DNA from: Azolla caroliniana
Lineage: Eukaryota > Polypodiophyta
DNA length: 64,000 bases
Assembly (NCBI GenBank): GCA_043228905.1
Contig: JBHGNT010000004.1
Location: 6,882,001 to 6,946,000 of the forward strand
Direction: 5' to 3'
The notes beneath the pieces were generated by a model, which worked only from the letters and a program-made list of their open reading frames with translations, ran no database searches and had not been told where the DNA came from. A program made the position numbers and the translations under genes. This document shows, piece by piece, positions 12,172 through 30,563 of the stretch. The stretch's first letter is position 1. Every line of letters starts with the position of its first letter.

Positions 12172-15100
12172 ACTCAAGCTAGAAAGAAAGGTACTTTAAA
12201 ATGTTCTCTCCCCCCCCCCCCCCGCAAAGCCCCTTTCAACATCTTTATATTTTTCTTGCTTATTTGTCGCTGGATAAATATAATGGCACTAACAACAATT
12301 CCATCACCTTGGGAATTCCAAAACCATCCTCTTTTGTGTATGCAAGCATGTACTGTCTGCTTAACTAACCTTATTGTATTTGTATAAGAAGTGTCTAAGC
12401 AGTCGTACATGTTAATGAATCGAAACAAACACTCCGAATTTGTATGTCTTATTCAACATACTTGCTTTATTAATAGAGCTATTGCCATGTTGAAATGAGG
12501 CATCTATTTTCTTGTCTTATCTAATAACTCAGCTACCTCATCTTATTGGAACTTTCTTGTCAATTTGATCGTTTAAAGAGTGATTTTCTTGTCAATTTGA
12601 CCTGCTACCCACAATGATATTTTTGGGGTGTTTAACAAACTAAATATTTCAAATCAACTAAAATCCACCGAATGGTTTAGATGTAACTCAAATTCCAATT
12701 GCACTAATTAGTGCTTTATACAGGACTACCTTCAATCAGACATAGCCTTCCATTAGGGTGTGCTTGTCTAAAAAAATATGAAGGGTCTGTGATGGTTCCA
12801 AACATTTCTGAGTTTATAAATAGATGTGACATTCCAGGAATTATAGATAGATCCCATGCTTGGCGTCATGTGACAGTGATAAGCTAAAGGCAGCTAAAAA
12901 AATGTAAGCATTGTTCCATCTCAACTCAATGAACTCATCTTTGCTCATTCCAAGGTTCTTTTGTGATTTTTTAGTTTCGGAAAATTACAACTTTTAGGTG
13001 TTTAGTAGCTTTATGACCATTGTTTCTTATATATTCTTACTGAATACATTTACTGTGTACGACATGAACTTTGATATCATTCGGCCAATATAAATTATGT
13101 TGAAAAATCAAGCATAATATCACAAGCTCCATGTGGTTTCCTGAGGTGTAATTCAGATTTTATTATTTGTTTTTATTTGTAATCAAGCATAACTATGTCC
13201 ATGCTTTGTAAAACTGTGAAACTTGAGGACAAATCACTCAGCAAAAAAATTGTAGAAAGAAGACTTACATTCCTTGTTTGCAGTTCATTATCATAACCAA
13301 GTCTTTTGTGAAACTATTTATAAAATTTCAGATCTCTTGCATTTTATTGTGAAGCATGATAAGATTGCTGTTTGCATGTTGCAAAATATGATTGCCTTAC
13401 TGCTAACATAAAACAATATTGTTGGAACTTGGCATGTAGGAGGTTAACGAGGGAATGTATTCTTAAGTAATCTTGATTCTTAGCAAATATCTTGACACTT
13501 TAACCTCATCAGACTAACAGTAAAAACATGAGATCTCTACGTATATTTTGCATTCATTCTCTTTTGCTACATCTTCCTTCCGTGCATAGAAGGCAAGTCC
13601 TCTCATATATATGCAGTTCCTCCTCCCTAACCTCTTACATAGCAAGTTTCTCTTCATGAATTCTTGCAAACCTTTCTACAAGGGCTTCAAATATCGTCAA
13701 GAAATCTTCACTTTTTAATCGAAGCAACTTGTATGTGTGGCATTTGTTGGAGTCATCTGGTGTGAATACTTAAAAATATCACCCACTACTTTACTAGGTC
13801 TCAGAAAATTTAATTGTATTACTAAGGTTGAAAACCACTTTGAGTCTTTTTGAGTTGGAGTTTTAAAACAAGGAAAAAATCTTTTACAGTGAAGCTCTCA
13901 TAAAAACAAGAGGAACCACTTCTATGTTAAACTCTACACACAACTCTCAATTGATTTGATGAGATACTCCAAAACAAAGCAACCCCAAACATTTTCTATC
14001 AAAATATAAGATATTGGTACATTTAAGATGACATAAACACTGTTTATAGGAACAATTATATACAATATCTTTGCAATCACAAGTACTATTTGATCAATCA
14101 TGTGGTTAATTGATGCACCGTATTCTCTCTTTCGGGTGTTGATTGGGGCATTTGGGAAAGTAATGAAATTTACAATGTCTGAATTACCATGAGCTTCTAT
14201 TGAACGTTGCTGCTTCACTTTCACATTAGTTTAAGAACTTCTATTTTTTTTCTTCTAAGCCTACACTTCATAAAGGAAATCCATGCTCTCATGGATATTG
14301 TAAGGCTAAACATTATTGTTGGAAATTAAAGGAGAGAAATCACCTTAGAGATTTACAACAAAGTAGAGGAAAAACTACCAATCTTAGAAACAAATTCATG
14401 ACTTTGTAACAAAAATAATTATCATAAATCTATAATATGTGAGAAATAGAAACATCAACAATTGCACCATGTAGTGGTTTCACGTCTATTGGGCATTTGT
14501 GCTCCCATGAATTGTTTGATCAGTTAGAGGAACCACTTGAAAGAAGTGTTGGACACATGTGTTGTGTTTGAATGGATTGTACAAGTGGTCAAATGGAACA
14601 CTCGAGAGCGGTGCACATTTGTGCTAATAGGTTTGCTAGTAAAGCTATGAGATACAATAACTTTGAGAAGAGAGAACTAAGAACATCAAGAGAGGAAAGA
14701 GGCATTAAATTTTCCACGAGGAAAATCACCTCTATCCACTCATTTAATGTCACTTAGAAACGATGCACAATTTGGAATAAGAACAAGAATATTTGCAATG
14801 TGCAAAGGGGATATAGAAGCCCAACAAAGCTCAAAACCTTTTTTACATTCTAAACAATCGACAATGTGCAAAAGTGAGATAGAACTACACATAATGATGA
14901 AAATGTGAAAAAACATGACCTAGACAACTTTTCATGGAAAACAATTAAAGTTATAGAATGTTGAAATAAAGCTTTGCTTGCTTATCCAAAGGATTAGTAT
15001 GAGAAAGGAGAGATTTCTAATGGAAGATAAATTGTCATGACATGAGAAAGGAACAAATTCAATAAATGATGGATGCAATGCTCATTAAGTTTTTCTTGGT

Positions 15101-16980
15101 GTATCAATATTGGAATTTTGTTGGAATATAGTATAACATGTCTACATCTATGGGTGATTTTATACCTTTGTAAATGTAGAGATCTTATTAGATTTTAGTG
15201 AATGATGGCTCCTTTTCCGTGAAATAGAAATCATTACGAATAGAGTAGCAAGAGAGAAAATGATTAAATCATTACATGAATATTCAAACAAGGAAAATAG
15301 GTGCAATACCTAATCACAATGTCCTTTGGGTAGGACAGAAAGATTAGGTCAATATGCCGAGGTAGTCATGATAGGGATAGGCATATAGATAGATCTCATA
15401 TATGTTGGTGACCTCAAAACATTGAATGAGTGGCTAATAAAATGTCAGAGATAAAAGTGAAGCAAAACTTCAGAATAGAGCATGGTACCAAAACGCTCAA
15501 GTTATATTATCCTTAAAGAAATCCAAATTATTTTAGTTATTATATTTGGCATTCATTGGATATTTTGGTCATCTTTTTTATAAGAAAATTAGGGGAAATG
15601 ATGTGGTTGTAAACAATCACACCTTATGAGTTGATTATGGTTACATTTGTTTTCCTCCCATAACTACCACATTTATTTAGATTGGCTCCCGCTTTAATTG
15701 TATCTCATTCGAGAGGGTTTGAAAATTACATAGAGTTTGACCATTTAGAGTCCATGTCGACCAATTGCCTATGCCTATACAAATCCTATGTTGTGTTTGT
15801 ATTATTATTCGTAGTGGTTTAGTAATTATGTAAACTTTGACATCCATTAGAATCTCATCTCATAATGGCATTAACCATTAAAACAAGGCTGGTAAAAATG
15901 TAGAGGAATTACGCATGCATGTGATCCAACTTGCAAGAACTAGGTCTGCATAACATCCAATAGAATAATATAAAATGGGAATCGCACACAAATGCACAAA
16001 CAAAATTGTTTAAATATTAGATACTGCTTATACACTTCCTCAACATTTTTCGATTGCAACCTTACACAAATATTTGAGGAAACAAAATCACGGCCAAATA
16101 CTTACACATCGTTTTCCTTTTCTTCTCAGTTTAGGATCCACATATCCAAAAAGTAATTGATTGAACATGACCTGGGATAGTAGTGGTTTGAATTAATAAT
16201 TTACAGTGCTCATCATCATAGAGATGCTATGGTTGTGAGCAACAAGAACTATGTGGGCATCTTTACCAAGAAAAACTTTGGAAGTGTTCTAAAATCAAAA
16301 TGTTTAGTCTGACAAGATTATTGAACCAATTAAGAGAATCCTTAAAACTAGAAGTTGAATTTCACGCATCCTCAATCTATGGGCCCATTCGGTCGGCATT
16401 AAAGTACACCAATATGGTGTTAATTTTTGGAGGAATTAAGAGAAGAAAAATGCAAGAGACCAAACTCATGCAGCTTCAGTAAAGGATCCATGCCTAAAAT
16501 CAAAGTTTAAATCTAGAAAGGAAGCTTCCAATTGTGTTATACAACACTCAAAGTCGATATCGATGACTACTGGTACCAGCCAATAAATGCACCAGGTCCT
16601 TGATACTGACGCAAAACAAAAATAAAATCGATACATTTTCTTTTCCAAAACACTGCTAAATAGATGTTTGTATTGGGGAGCAACCTGAGTTTAAGAGGAT
16701 TCAGTATTACATGTTAACCCCACTGAAGGTTGACTCTTAATGGTTAAACCTTAAAGAAAGTGAAGAAAATGTCTATATCGCTGTCGAACAGTGGCTAGAT
16801 ATTCTACAATACTATAGTAATTGTATTAACCATGAATCTGTAAAACAACTGTACAAATCTGTGATGCAAAGAAAATGAAAAAAATCCTGAAGGTCGGACA
16901 GCTTAGGAAGCAGACTGTCTTATGCTTCCACATCAAATCACGACCCAGAGAAAAAACATATACAAAAGAATATTTAACAA
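12172..16980. other. MBD 3' flank and intergenic DNA, no gene recognised
   Basis: The first few hundred bases are the likely 3' UTR, with a 14-base C run near 12210-12223. The rest is AT-rich, with scattered short open frames (for example 13934-14224 minus and 14572-14757 plus) that match nothing I recognise. No LTR pair, RNA gene or transposase signature was seen. Confidence 0.5.
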
Positions 16981-17484
16981 TTCTTCACCTAAAAAGAACA
17001 CACACATACAGAATAGAGAGAGAGAGAGAGAGAGAGAGAGCTATCCATCAGTAGATAGTCATTTATAACCCCCCATATTTACCCATTAGTATATCCCAAG
17101 TTTTCTCATCTCTCCTGCATCTTTTTATTTGACATGTTCTTTCATTCACACATACATACACACACACATACATGTATGTGTATGTATATATCTGTGTCAT
17201 CCTGTACTCCTTGTATGCACTGAAAATCTACAACTTGTTTGAATTTGGTTTTTGGTTTTTTTGGTTTCCTTCTTTTATTGCTGCTTTTTTGTTTTTGTTA
17301 CCTCTCATCTGTCTGTCACGGCGATTTATGAACACTTGGGGAAGACTCTTCAAACAAAAATATTTACCATCCAGCAGCACATGTATCAGAAGGGTTTTCT
17401 CACATTGTGGTTTGTACTGAACGGTTAAACAGGAAATCGTATGTACACACGAAATTTCTCCATCAATAGATCACTCTGAAGCTT
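16981..17484 (-). other. Likely 3' UTR and downstream flank of the Raf-like kinase gene, with a GA microsatellite
   Basis: AT-rich sequence following the kinase stop codon in transcriptional order. It contains a GA run at about 17015-17041 and CA/TA-rich stretches near 17150-17190. No further exon was found. Confidence 0.5.
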
Positions 17485-22494
<5,010 letters not shown>

Positions 22495-22930
22495 GGTGGT
22501 GTTCTGAGAAAATTGTTGTCTGCAGAGGATCCCGAGCGGGAGCGGGGAGGGGCGGAAGCGCAACGGCTCGTGGTGGTGGGCGAGGCAAGTCTTCATGGCC
22601 GGATAAACATGGGGATAATGGTGGAACAAAGAGGGGGTAGTAGAGGAGCAGGGCTACCAGGGGGGGATCTGCGATTGAAGATTCGATGAGAGCTATGGTT
22701 CGGCATGAGCCGCAGAGGCTGGAATGGAGGAGGAGAAGGAGGAACCTCTGTCTCTCTGTGTCTCTCTGTTCCTGGTTCTGTCTCTGCTTCTTCTTCTTCT
22801 TCTTCTTCTTCTTCCTCCTCTGCTTCTGCTGTTTCTGCTTCTGCTTCATCTCGAAGAAAGAAGAAGAAAGAGAAGCGCCTAAACCATCCCCTTTAAAGCC
22901 CCCCCGTCCCGTCCGTTCTTGTTCTCCTCC

Positions 22931-23380
22931 ACGTCGGATAGGCCCCAAATGACGTGTCGCCACGTCTTCCTGACGTGGCAGATCTCGTGGCGGCCCCTTT
23001 GTGGTGCTTTCTCCTCCCTTCCCCTATCTTTTTGTCAAAGCCTGCCTATTTGCCCTCCTTTTCCCCGTGCAATCACCACGTGTCGGGACCCCCCTCCCAC
23101 GTCACGCAGGACTGCTTGGCGCTCCCCAGGCCACGTCATCCCCCCCCCCCGCTTCTCAGCTTGTGCCCATTCACCGTGCGTCCACGTCTGTCCGTCGACG
23201 TCCTACGTGGCTGGGTCCGTCCGAGGTGGCGTCGCTGGGGGCCACGTCATCCGTCCACGGCGGTCTATCCGACGTGGCGGGGCAAAAGCCGACGGCGCGC
23301 GCGCGCGCGCCACGTCAGAAAGGCCAGGGTGCTAAAACGTAACTCGGGAGAGAGAACGCTCCAATAATGCGTGGCCACGT
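22931..23380 (-). promoter_or_regulatory. Cluster of 15 ACGT-core (ABRE/G-box type) elements upstream of the kinase gene
   Basis: ACGT cores start at 22931, 22952, 22962, 22973, 23078, 23099, 23133, 23184, 23198, 23205, 23244, 23272, 23312, 23337 and 23377. Two are palindromic CACGTG G-boxes (23077-23082, 23376-23381), three read ACGTGGC (22973, 23205, 23272) and one is GACGTC (23197-23202). Such cores bind plant bZIP factors, including ABF/AREB. The cluster lies about 440-890 bp before the kinase ATG. No divergent gene was found on the other side, so it most likely serves the kinase. Confidence 0.75.
23296..23311. repeat. (GC)n run
   Basis: A GCGCGC run of about 16 bp inside the GC-rich ACGT-element cluster. 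Confidence 0.8.
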
Positions 23381-23399
23381 GCGCAGAGCTAAACGACAA

Positions 23400-23611
23400 A
23401 AACGCAAAAGAAAACAAGAGCGCCTTTTTTTTTCTTTTCTTTTAATTATGTTTTGTTATTTTATTGATATATCCTGTTTTTCTTCTTTCTTCTTCTTTTT
23501 CCATCAACATAAAACCATGGCCATGGATTTTATTTTATTTTTTAATATAATATATACATCCACACACACACACACATATACATACAGTACATGGATTTAT
23601 TTATTTATTTT

Positions 23612-23673
<62 letters not shown>

Positions 23674-26613
23674 CACACACACACACATAACATATATATA
23701 TAGTTTCATATTTGTGTCTCTCTGTCCTCGCATTATGGTTTTTTTGTCGCAACTCCTCGGACAACACTACGCATGCTCTATTGGTGAGACCCTCCCCCCC
23801 CCCCCCCAAAACACCACACACACACGCACGCACGCATGCACACACCTACCACCAACATGTTCTCCTCCTCCGCCTGCATTTTCTTCGCTATCCGTCTATC
23901 TTTCTCTACGTACCTTATCCAAGCAGCACCTACCACTACGTTTTGCTCTCGCTTTCCTTCTTATCTAACATGTGATTCCCCCGATCGAATCGCGCTAGCC
24001 ACATTACACCCAACACCTACCCACCTGCATATAAAGCATGCGACCATATCTGCAAGACTAAAGTGAAACTCACCTACTTGCTTGCTTCTCAATTATAAAC
24101 TCTCTCTCTCTCTCTTTCTCTCTCTCAATTATCATACTTGATTTTGCTCCCCCTACTCCAGTCATGCGTTTTAGTTCACAGATACATTATCGTTTATTAT
24201 TTCCTTATACGAAGATTTTAGCCAATAAGGACAAATTATGTTTGAAGGAAGATTCATAAAAACATGGCCCCGCTGCATTTGTGAGTATGGCCATGAGAAA
24301 CGATAAATTATATATTGGAAACGAATAATATTATGTTTCAATTGTGCGGTCTATTTGTCGAATTCAAATTGCATCATGTTATCGATTTTCTGGTAAATTT
24401 GTCATTACACTATTAACTATGTCAAATGACCTAGCAACCCCCTTTATCTCCATTTATATTTATGTATGCACCGAATGCACGGAGGATGATAGTAAAAACA
24501 TTGAGATGGAGCATTCTGTTGTACTAAAATGATAATAGTTAACATTATATAAAGTCTTGGCGAACATTCATACTGGTTTGGGAACCAAATTTAACCTTAC
24601 ATACCACATGTTAATTATCTGTTTTTTCTAAGTGTATTGGTTTTTCATCCTCAAGATAAGGATCGCGTCTTTTGTTCTTAATGCATTATTGTTTTGGTTT
24701 CGTTGTTGATTGAAAGAGTACCTTTTGATGCGAACACGTTATGAGTTTCTTTTCGAAATTCACTCTCAATTTCCTTCGATTTTCAAATAACCAATCTTTG
24801 ACTATGATTAAGTGAAGGAAAGCACCACAAAGTCGCTCCAAAACTTTAATGATTGTTTCCTTTTAATATGTCGACATACACCATGAATAGCTTACAGTAC
24901 GAGGAAATGCCGAGAAAGGATTCAAATCTTACTTTTGAAAAGAGGGGCATTTTTTTAAGTCTCAATTTTGTTTTCGTTTGTTCCCTGATAATGTGAGTAA
25001 CCCCTTCCCCACATTACAACTAGCCGAACATTGATTCGAATGAAGCTCTTTAGTATTGCTCATATAATTCTTCCATATGCAAGGAAAATAAACACTTGAA
25101 AAAGAGTACAATGATGAGACCACCGTATAAAATATTATTAATTGTCAAACCACAAAGAAGAGATAGCATAGAACTTGTAAACCATGACGAATAAAGGTGT
25201 TGTGAAATTGTACGCACATGTTTACTATTGATGTAAAAGCAAATAGTTGCACCATGCACGCATCAATTCTACCTAAAGAGTAGTGTTATACATGACATCA
25301 CCTCGATTTTATGCCTATGACTTCCCTCGATCAATAAATCCAGATGTAGAATTAGGGCTTGTTTATGTATATCACGAGAGATGGTGGTAAATAGCCAATG
25401 AGAGACAAAATAGAGTGCACCGTTTTTGAACAAGTTAAAGGTGATGCTTTCTATTATTGCAGGCGACAACATAGGTTACATGGATATGCTATATTATCAA
25501 TATCAAATTTACAATTCTCTTTACCTTTTTTTTAAAGCGGACAAGAAGACGATATCAATAATGTAATTGTTAGGTAGCTTGAAAAAGCAAGGCAGTTTGT
25601 AAAGAAATGTCATTTAGCTGAAGCTTCCATAACGGGTATAGGATCCATATCTAGCACTATAGTACGTAACATACTCGAATGCATTTGCAAACATTCTTTT
25701 TCATATGTTTGCAAACAAATGTGTATGTTATGAAAACATACTTATGTTTTTTTTCACATTTTTTACCTTAACTTTCTTACCCTAAAATAAAGTTTTTCCT
25801 TATAATAAATAATGAATACTCAAAGTATGGTATTTACCATACTTCAAGGGTGTTTACCATACTCGAATGTGAATGCACATATGGTACTTATGGTTCATAC
25901 TATGTCTACACAACGTAGGACATGATCCCTTGGTGTTACCGCTCCTTAGCAATGCGGGGTCAAAGACCCACTCCCTAGGTATCCGGATCAAGGTATTGTG
26001 GTCAGAGGATGGAAAAATACTGACTGGTCGCACACGATAGTGCAATGCTACACATAGATGTAAAAAGGTACGTTCACATAAAACTATACCTGATTGGATT
26101 GTAGTATGCACTTGAACACAAGATCTGAGTTGGCTACAATAGACTGATATATTATAGTACATAGTTTTAAAAGAATCAATTAGAACACAGACATCGAGTG
26201 CAAGCAAACAAAGATTCTATTAGAAGACTGACTCAATACAATCGGTAACCTTTTACAGTGTTGCATGCCCCTTTTTGTAGGGGCATGGATAGTTACGTCA
26301 AGCGTGTGAACCGTTACCACTCTCTCGCTAATAATTTACATACGTTATGTTACATTTGTCACTTATGCTTGTCCCTATCCCTACCACCCTTTCACACCTT
26401 GGCCGTCCTTCAGCCTCTTTCTATACTTTGGTCATCCTAGCCGGCCAACACTTGGAAGCAAGGGTTGAATTTTAAGATGAGGAAATACACAATCTTTAGA
26501 ATTTAGACAAAGAACTTCATCAAAGGCATAAATTGATGACCACATATTTCTAAGCTTGTAAAATATGACTGGTGCAAATATTTACAACAATAAACTAATA
26601 CACACACACACAC

Positions 26614-26648
<35 letters not shown>

Positions 26649-27996
26649 ATGACTGATAAACAATTATTTGAAGTTTTATGGGTTCAAATTGTTCACTTTA
26701 TTTTATTTCGTACGGGATTAACGGAACCAAGAACTTAGGACATACCCCCAAAAATGTTCATGAACTTTGTCTGCCCTTTCTATGTATTTGTGCATTTGAC
26801 ACGCTAAATGCATTTAAAAAATGAGAATCGTGGCAAAATGACTTTACAACTTTTCATCTATACGACTCTACATATTGAACTATTTTGTTTCTTTGTGTAT
26901 GCCGTCGTATACAATATTTATAGTTATCTAAGTGTCATAATCAAAACAACTAGTCATGACTATACATTGTCTAACATATCCCATGAGATATATTAAATGG
27001 ATATAAATCACTACTGCAAATGTACCCTCTAATGCATGCTAGATTTATATATGTCTTACCTTTACCTCTAAGTTAGTCCAAACCGATTCATACAACTTTA
27101 TGTCTCAATCATACAGACAAATGAGATTACCCCCTCAATCAACAAATGTTTCAATGTATGTGCCAAATGCATTGAAACAAATGATTTGCACTTTAAATAG
27201 TTTGATTAAAAAGTAAGGTGCAATTGATACATTACAAGCAAAGGATTATGTTGATAAAACTTATTTTCTACATGGTGACGCAAAAACTTTAACTGCAAAG
27301 GATGGTGAAGTGTCACAACGTTGACAATCTTCGTGCAATTTTTTTAAATTTCTTGGGGGGATTTTCTATTCCAATTTGATTTATGATGACATTGTCTTAC
27401 GACATCCTACACACCACACTCTTCATGAGGGTTCCCACTTTGCATTGTATCCAACCTTCAATACATCCTCTCTATATAAGCTACAATGCTCTCAACACAT
27501 GACAACAAGTGTTAGGTTATTTAATGTAACCCAAATCGTGACCCATTGGAGATAGTTGGGATTCACTAGACTCTATGAATACATATTGTTAGAGTCTAAC
27601 CAATTAATTGAGTAGAACATAAGGAATTTTAGAACAATGAAAGGAAAAAGCGGTACCCAACTACCCCTTATTGACGATGTGAGACGGACCGAACCTCCTT
27701 GATGTCCCATTCCACCATTAAAGTCGTTGACCTCTACTAGTAGTAAATTTCATGTTAGATCCATTACTTCGCCCTCCTAGCCATTGAGGTGTTCCATAGT
27801 GTTTTGTGTCGCTTCCATGTACCTCACGGAAATGTATCTATAGATTGATAGGAGTTTTTACTATCTCCTGATGTTGTTGGTCTAATAAAGATTAGGTAGA
27901 TAAAGAATGAGCTTTAATATGCTAATGGGAAGGGAACTCTAAAGAATGAAGAAGAGCTTAAATTGTGTAGGATCTATATATCGATGGAGTTAATCT
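23400..27996. other. AT-rich intergenic DNA with microsatellites, no gene recognised
   Basis: The stretch contains a long TA run (about 23615-23669) followed by CA repeats, a C run near 23800-23815, a CT run near 24092-24127, and a CA/TA run at 26600-26645. Near 26264-26286 a short hairpin (ATGCCCC/GGGGCAT) is seen. The 117-codon open frame at 25854-26207 (minus) matches nothing I recognise. No RNA gene was identified. Confidence 0.55.
23615..23690. repeat. (TA)n-(CA)n compound microsatellite
   Basis: About 55 bp of TA followed by about 20 bp of CA. Confidence 0.92.
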
Positions 27997-28501
27997 TGTT
28001 AGGAAATGGGGCTCAAACACAACTAAATGACGAGCACAAGAGTGGGAAAAACAGAGTACTAAACACAAAAAGGATGCAACAACATAGTGACACAAGATAT
28101 TAACGTGAAAAAACCCTTGAAAGGGAAAAAAGCATGGGAGTTCACAAACTCCAAATAATCACTAGAGTGGGAGAAGAAGTTCACAGGAGATTATAAGGCA
28201 ACAACCTTATATTCGTCTTTGCCAAACTGACGGTTACAATAGAGTTCACACTCACTCTCTCAGTCTGTATAGTGATAACTAACTCTACACAACAACCTTA
28301 CTGACATGTTAGCCCTAAGTATATATATATATATATACTTATCCACTATAATGGTTATTTACAAATATAGCCTCTGATTGGCTACGATTGGATCGGGAAT
28401 CGGGAATCAAGATGCATGTTGGATGTCTTCCTGACTGATCTGGTTCCTCGTCGGATCCGGCTGACCGACACGTCCCATCGGGAGGGACTTGTTTCCCAAC
28501 A
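27997..28501 (-). repeat. 3' LTR of copia A
   Basis: Plus-strand ends are TGTTAGGAAA and TTTCCCAACA, an inverted pair with the TG...CA rule. A purine-rich tract on the minus strand (GAAGGGGGAGTT) abuts it at 28502-28513. A TA run lies near 28320-28336. The partner LTR was not found in the window. Confidence 0.7.
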
Positions 28502-28599
28502 AACTCCCCCTTCACTTTGGAATGGGATGATCCACCAGAACTGCCTGTTGTTGACATACTTTTAGCTTGTCCATTTGTAGCACCTTGGTCAGCATGTCT

Positions 28600-29362
28600 G
28601 ATCCATTTTCATTTGTGTGAATCTTCATTAAGTCGAAATTCCTTTCCTCTACCCTCTCTCTAAGCTAGTGATATCTCCGTTGGATATGCTTTGTTCTCGA
28701 GTGATAGGCGACATGTTTTGCAAGGTGGATGGCACTTTGATTGTCACTGTGGAGTCAGAATTGCTCTTGATGAATCCCCAACTCATCGATGAAATCCTTC
28801 ATCCAAATTATCTCCTTGCCGGTTTCAACAACAACCATGTACTTTGCTTTTGTGGTTGACAGTGCCACAGTCTTCAAAAACCTTGATTGTAACGAGTTAG
28901 CTCCCCCTGCATATATCATCACATTCCCGGATGTGGATCAGCTGGCATCCACATCAGTCGACATGTCTGAGTCAATGAAACCTTCTAATATGGGGTTACC
29001 TGAGCCGAATTGGAGGCACACACTTGAGGTGTCTCTCAGGTATCAAAGTATCCACTTCACTGTAGCCTAATGCTCTCTTACGGGATTGCTCATATATCAG
29101 ATGACGACTCCGACAACATATCCAATGTTCGGCTTGGTGTAGACCATTGCATAAATAAAGCTTCCGATTGCTGAGGCGTATGGGACCTTGCTCATTTCAG
29201 CCTTCTCCGTTTTCGTCTTCCGACATTGTCTCTCGGACAACTTGCAGTTTGTCGGCAATGTCGAGCCGACTGGCTTCACGTTTTCTATGTTGAATCTCTG
29301 GAGCACCTTTGTCACGTATTTCTCCTGTGACAGCCACAACAACTTCTGTGTCCTGTCCTGAA
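28600..29362 (-). pseudogene. Copia A pol relic (RT C-terminus and RNase H)
   Basis: Minus-strand frames show LWLSQEKYVTKVLQRFN and KVPYASAIGSFIYAM (29100-29342), then a copia RNase H domain with stops (28680-29070). The family resembles element B closely, including the PPT. The piece is cut at 29367 by insertion of B. Confidence 0.75.
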
Positions 29363-29367
29363 CAATG

Positions 29368-29958
29368 TGACAGGAATATGCGGAATAATCTTTGGCAACA
29401 ACCGAGACTTAGATCACTTAATGATAATCAAACACAGAAGAAATGAGAAATGGAAGTAAGTACACAAACAGAAGAGAATGCACAGGATGTTAATGTGGAA
29501 ACCCTAAACGGGAAAAACCACGGGAGACCACAGACTCCGAACTATCACTATGTAAGGAGAATACAACAAGGGAACACAGAGGCAACGACCTCGTGCTCAC
29601 AATCTTCGCCTAGTGGTGGTTACAGCAGAGACTCACTCTGTCTCTGTCTGTCTCTGACTCTCTTTCCCTCTGCTATGCTCTGTGCAACAATTGCACCAAA
29701 ATAACACTATACAAAATAATGACAATACAATGATACACACACACACACACACACACACACACTTTGTTTGCCCTATGTCATATTTATACTAATATGGATT
29801 TAGGACTATTTATAGATATATCCCCAATGGTCTCTTAGAAGCATATTTCCATATATGTCCCTTCATCCGGTTCCCCCCGGGTCTTCCTTATTGGGTACTC
29901 ATCATCCGGTTCTCACCGGGCCTTCATCATCCCATTTGGAGGGACCAAGATCCTAACA
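29368..29958 (-). repeat. 3' LTR of copia B
   Basis: Begins TGACAGGAATATGCGG and ends GATCCTAACA on the plus strand. About 591 bp, longer than its partner mainly because of an AC run (29734-29762) and other indels. Confidence 0.85.
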
Positions 29959-29996
29959 AACTCCCCCTTCACTCCGGCATGGGATGTTTGGTTAGT

Positions 29997-30563
29997 CCAA
30001 TTCGCTTCTGGCATGCGTCCAGCTTGTCGGGCGTCAACACCTTGGTTAGGATATCTGACCCATTCTCCTCTGTGTGGATCTTCATCAGCACGAACTCTCG
30101 ATCTTCCACTTGCTCCCGGATCCAGTGGTACCTCCGCTTGATGTGCTTCGTCCTGGAATGATACGCCGTGGATGGCACTTTGACTGTCGCAATAGAGCCG
30201 ATATTCCAATTCGCTTCTGGCATGCGTCCAGCTTGTCGGGCGTCAACACCTTGGTTAGGATATCTGACCCATTCTCCTCTGTGTGGATCTTCATCAGCAC
30301 GAACTCTCGATCTTCCACTTGCTCCCGGATCCAGTGGTACCTCCGCTTGATGTGCTTCATCCTGGAATGATACGCCGTGGATGGCACTTTGACTGTCGCA
30401 ATAGAGCCGATATTCCAATTCGCTTCTGGCATGCGTCCAGCTTGTCGGGCGTCAACACCTTGGTTAGGATATCTGACCCATTCTCCTATGTGTGGATCTT
30501 CATCAGCACAAACTCTCGATCTTCCACTTGCTCCCGGATCCAGTGGTACCTCCGCTTGATGTG
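29997..30563 (-). repeat. 209-bp tandem repeats in the copia B RNase H end (2.7 copies, last one split by D)
   Basis: Units start at 29997, 30206 and 30415 with CCAATTCGCTTCTGGC. The third is cut by gypsy D at 30563 and resumes at 35856. Each unit encodes the C-terminal RNase H tail (YHSRTKHIKRRYHWIREQ) and the DILTKVLTPDKLDACQ end of pol. Confidence 0.9.

Noticed and set aside
23071-23105. Divergent gene on the plus side of the ACGT cluster
   Set aside because: No supported exon between 23400 and 28000.
25854-26207. 117-codon minus-strand ORF
   Set aside because: No recognisable domain, no splice context and no repeat family; probably chance or an unknown repeat.
26264-26286. Hairpin ATGCCCC/GGGGCAT as a terminator or small RNA
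   Set aside because: Short, isolated and without transcript context.
29997-30563. CRISPR-like array
   Set aside because: The direct repeats are contiguous 209-bp coding units of a copia element without spacers, and the genome is plant nuclear.
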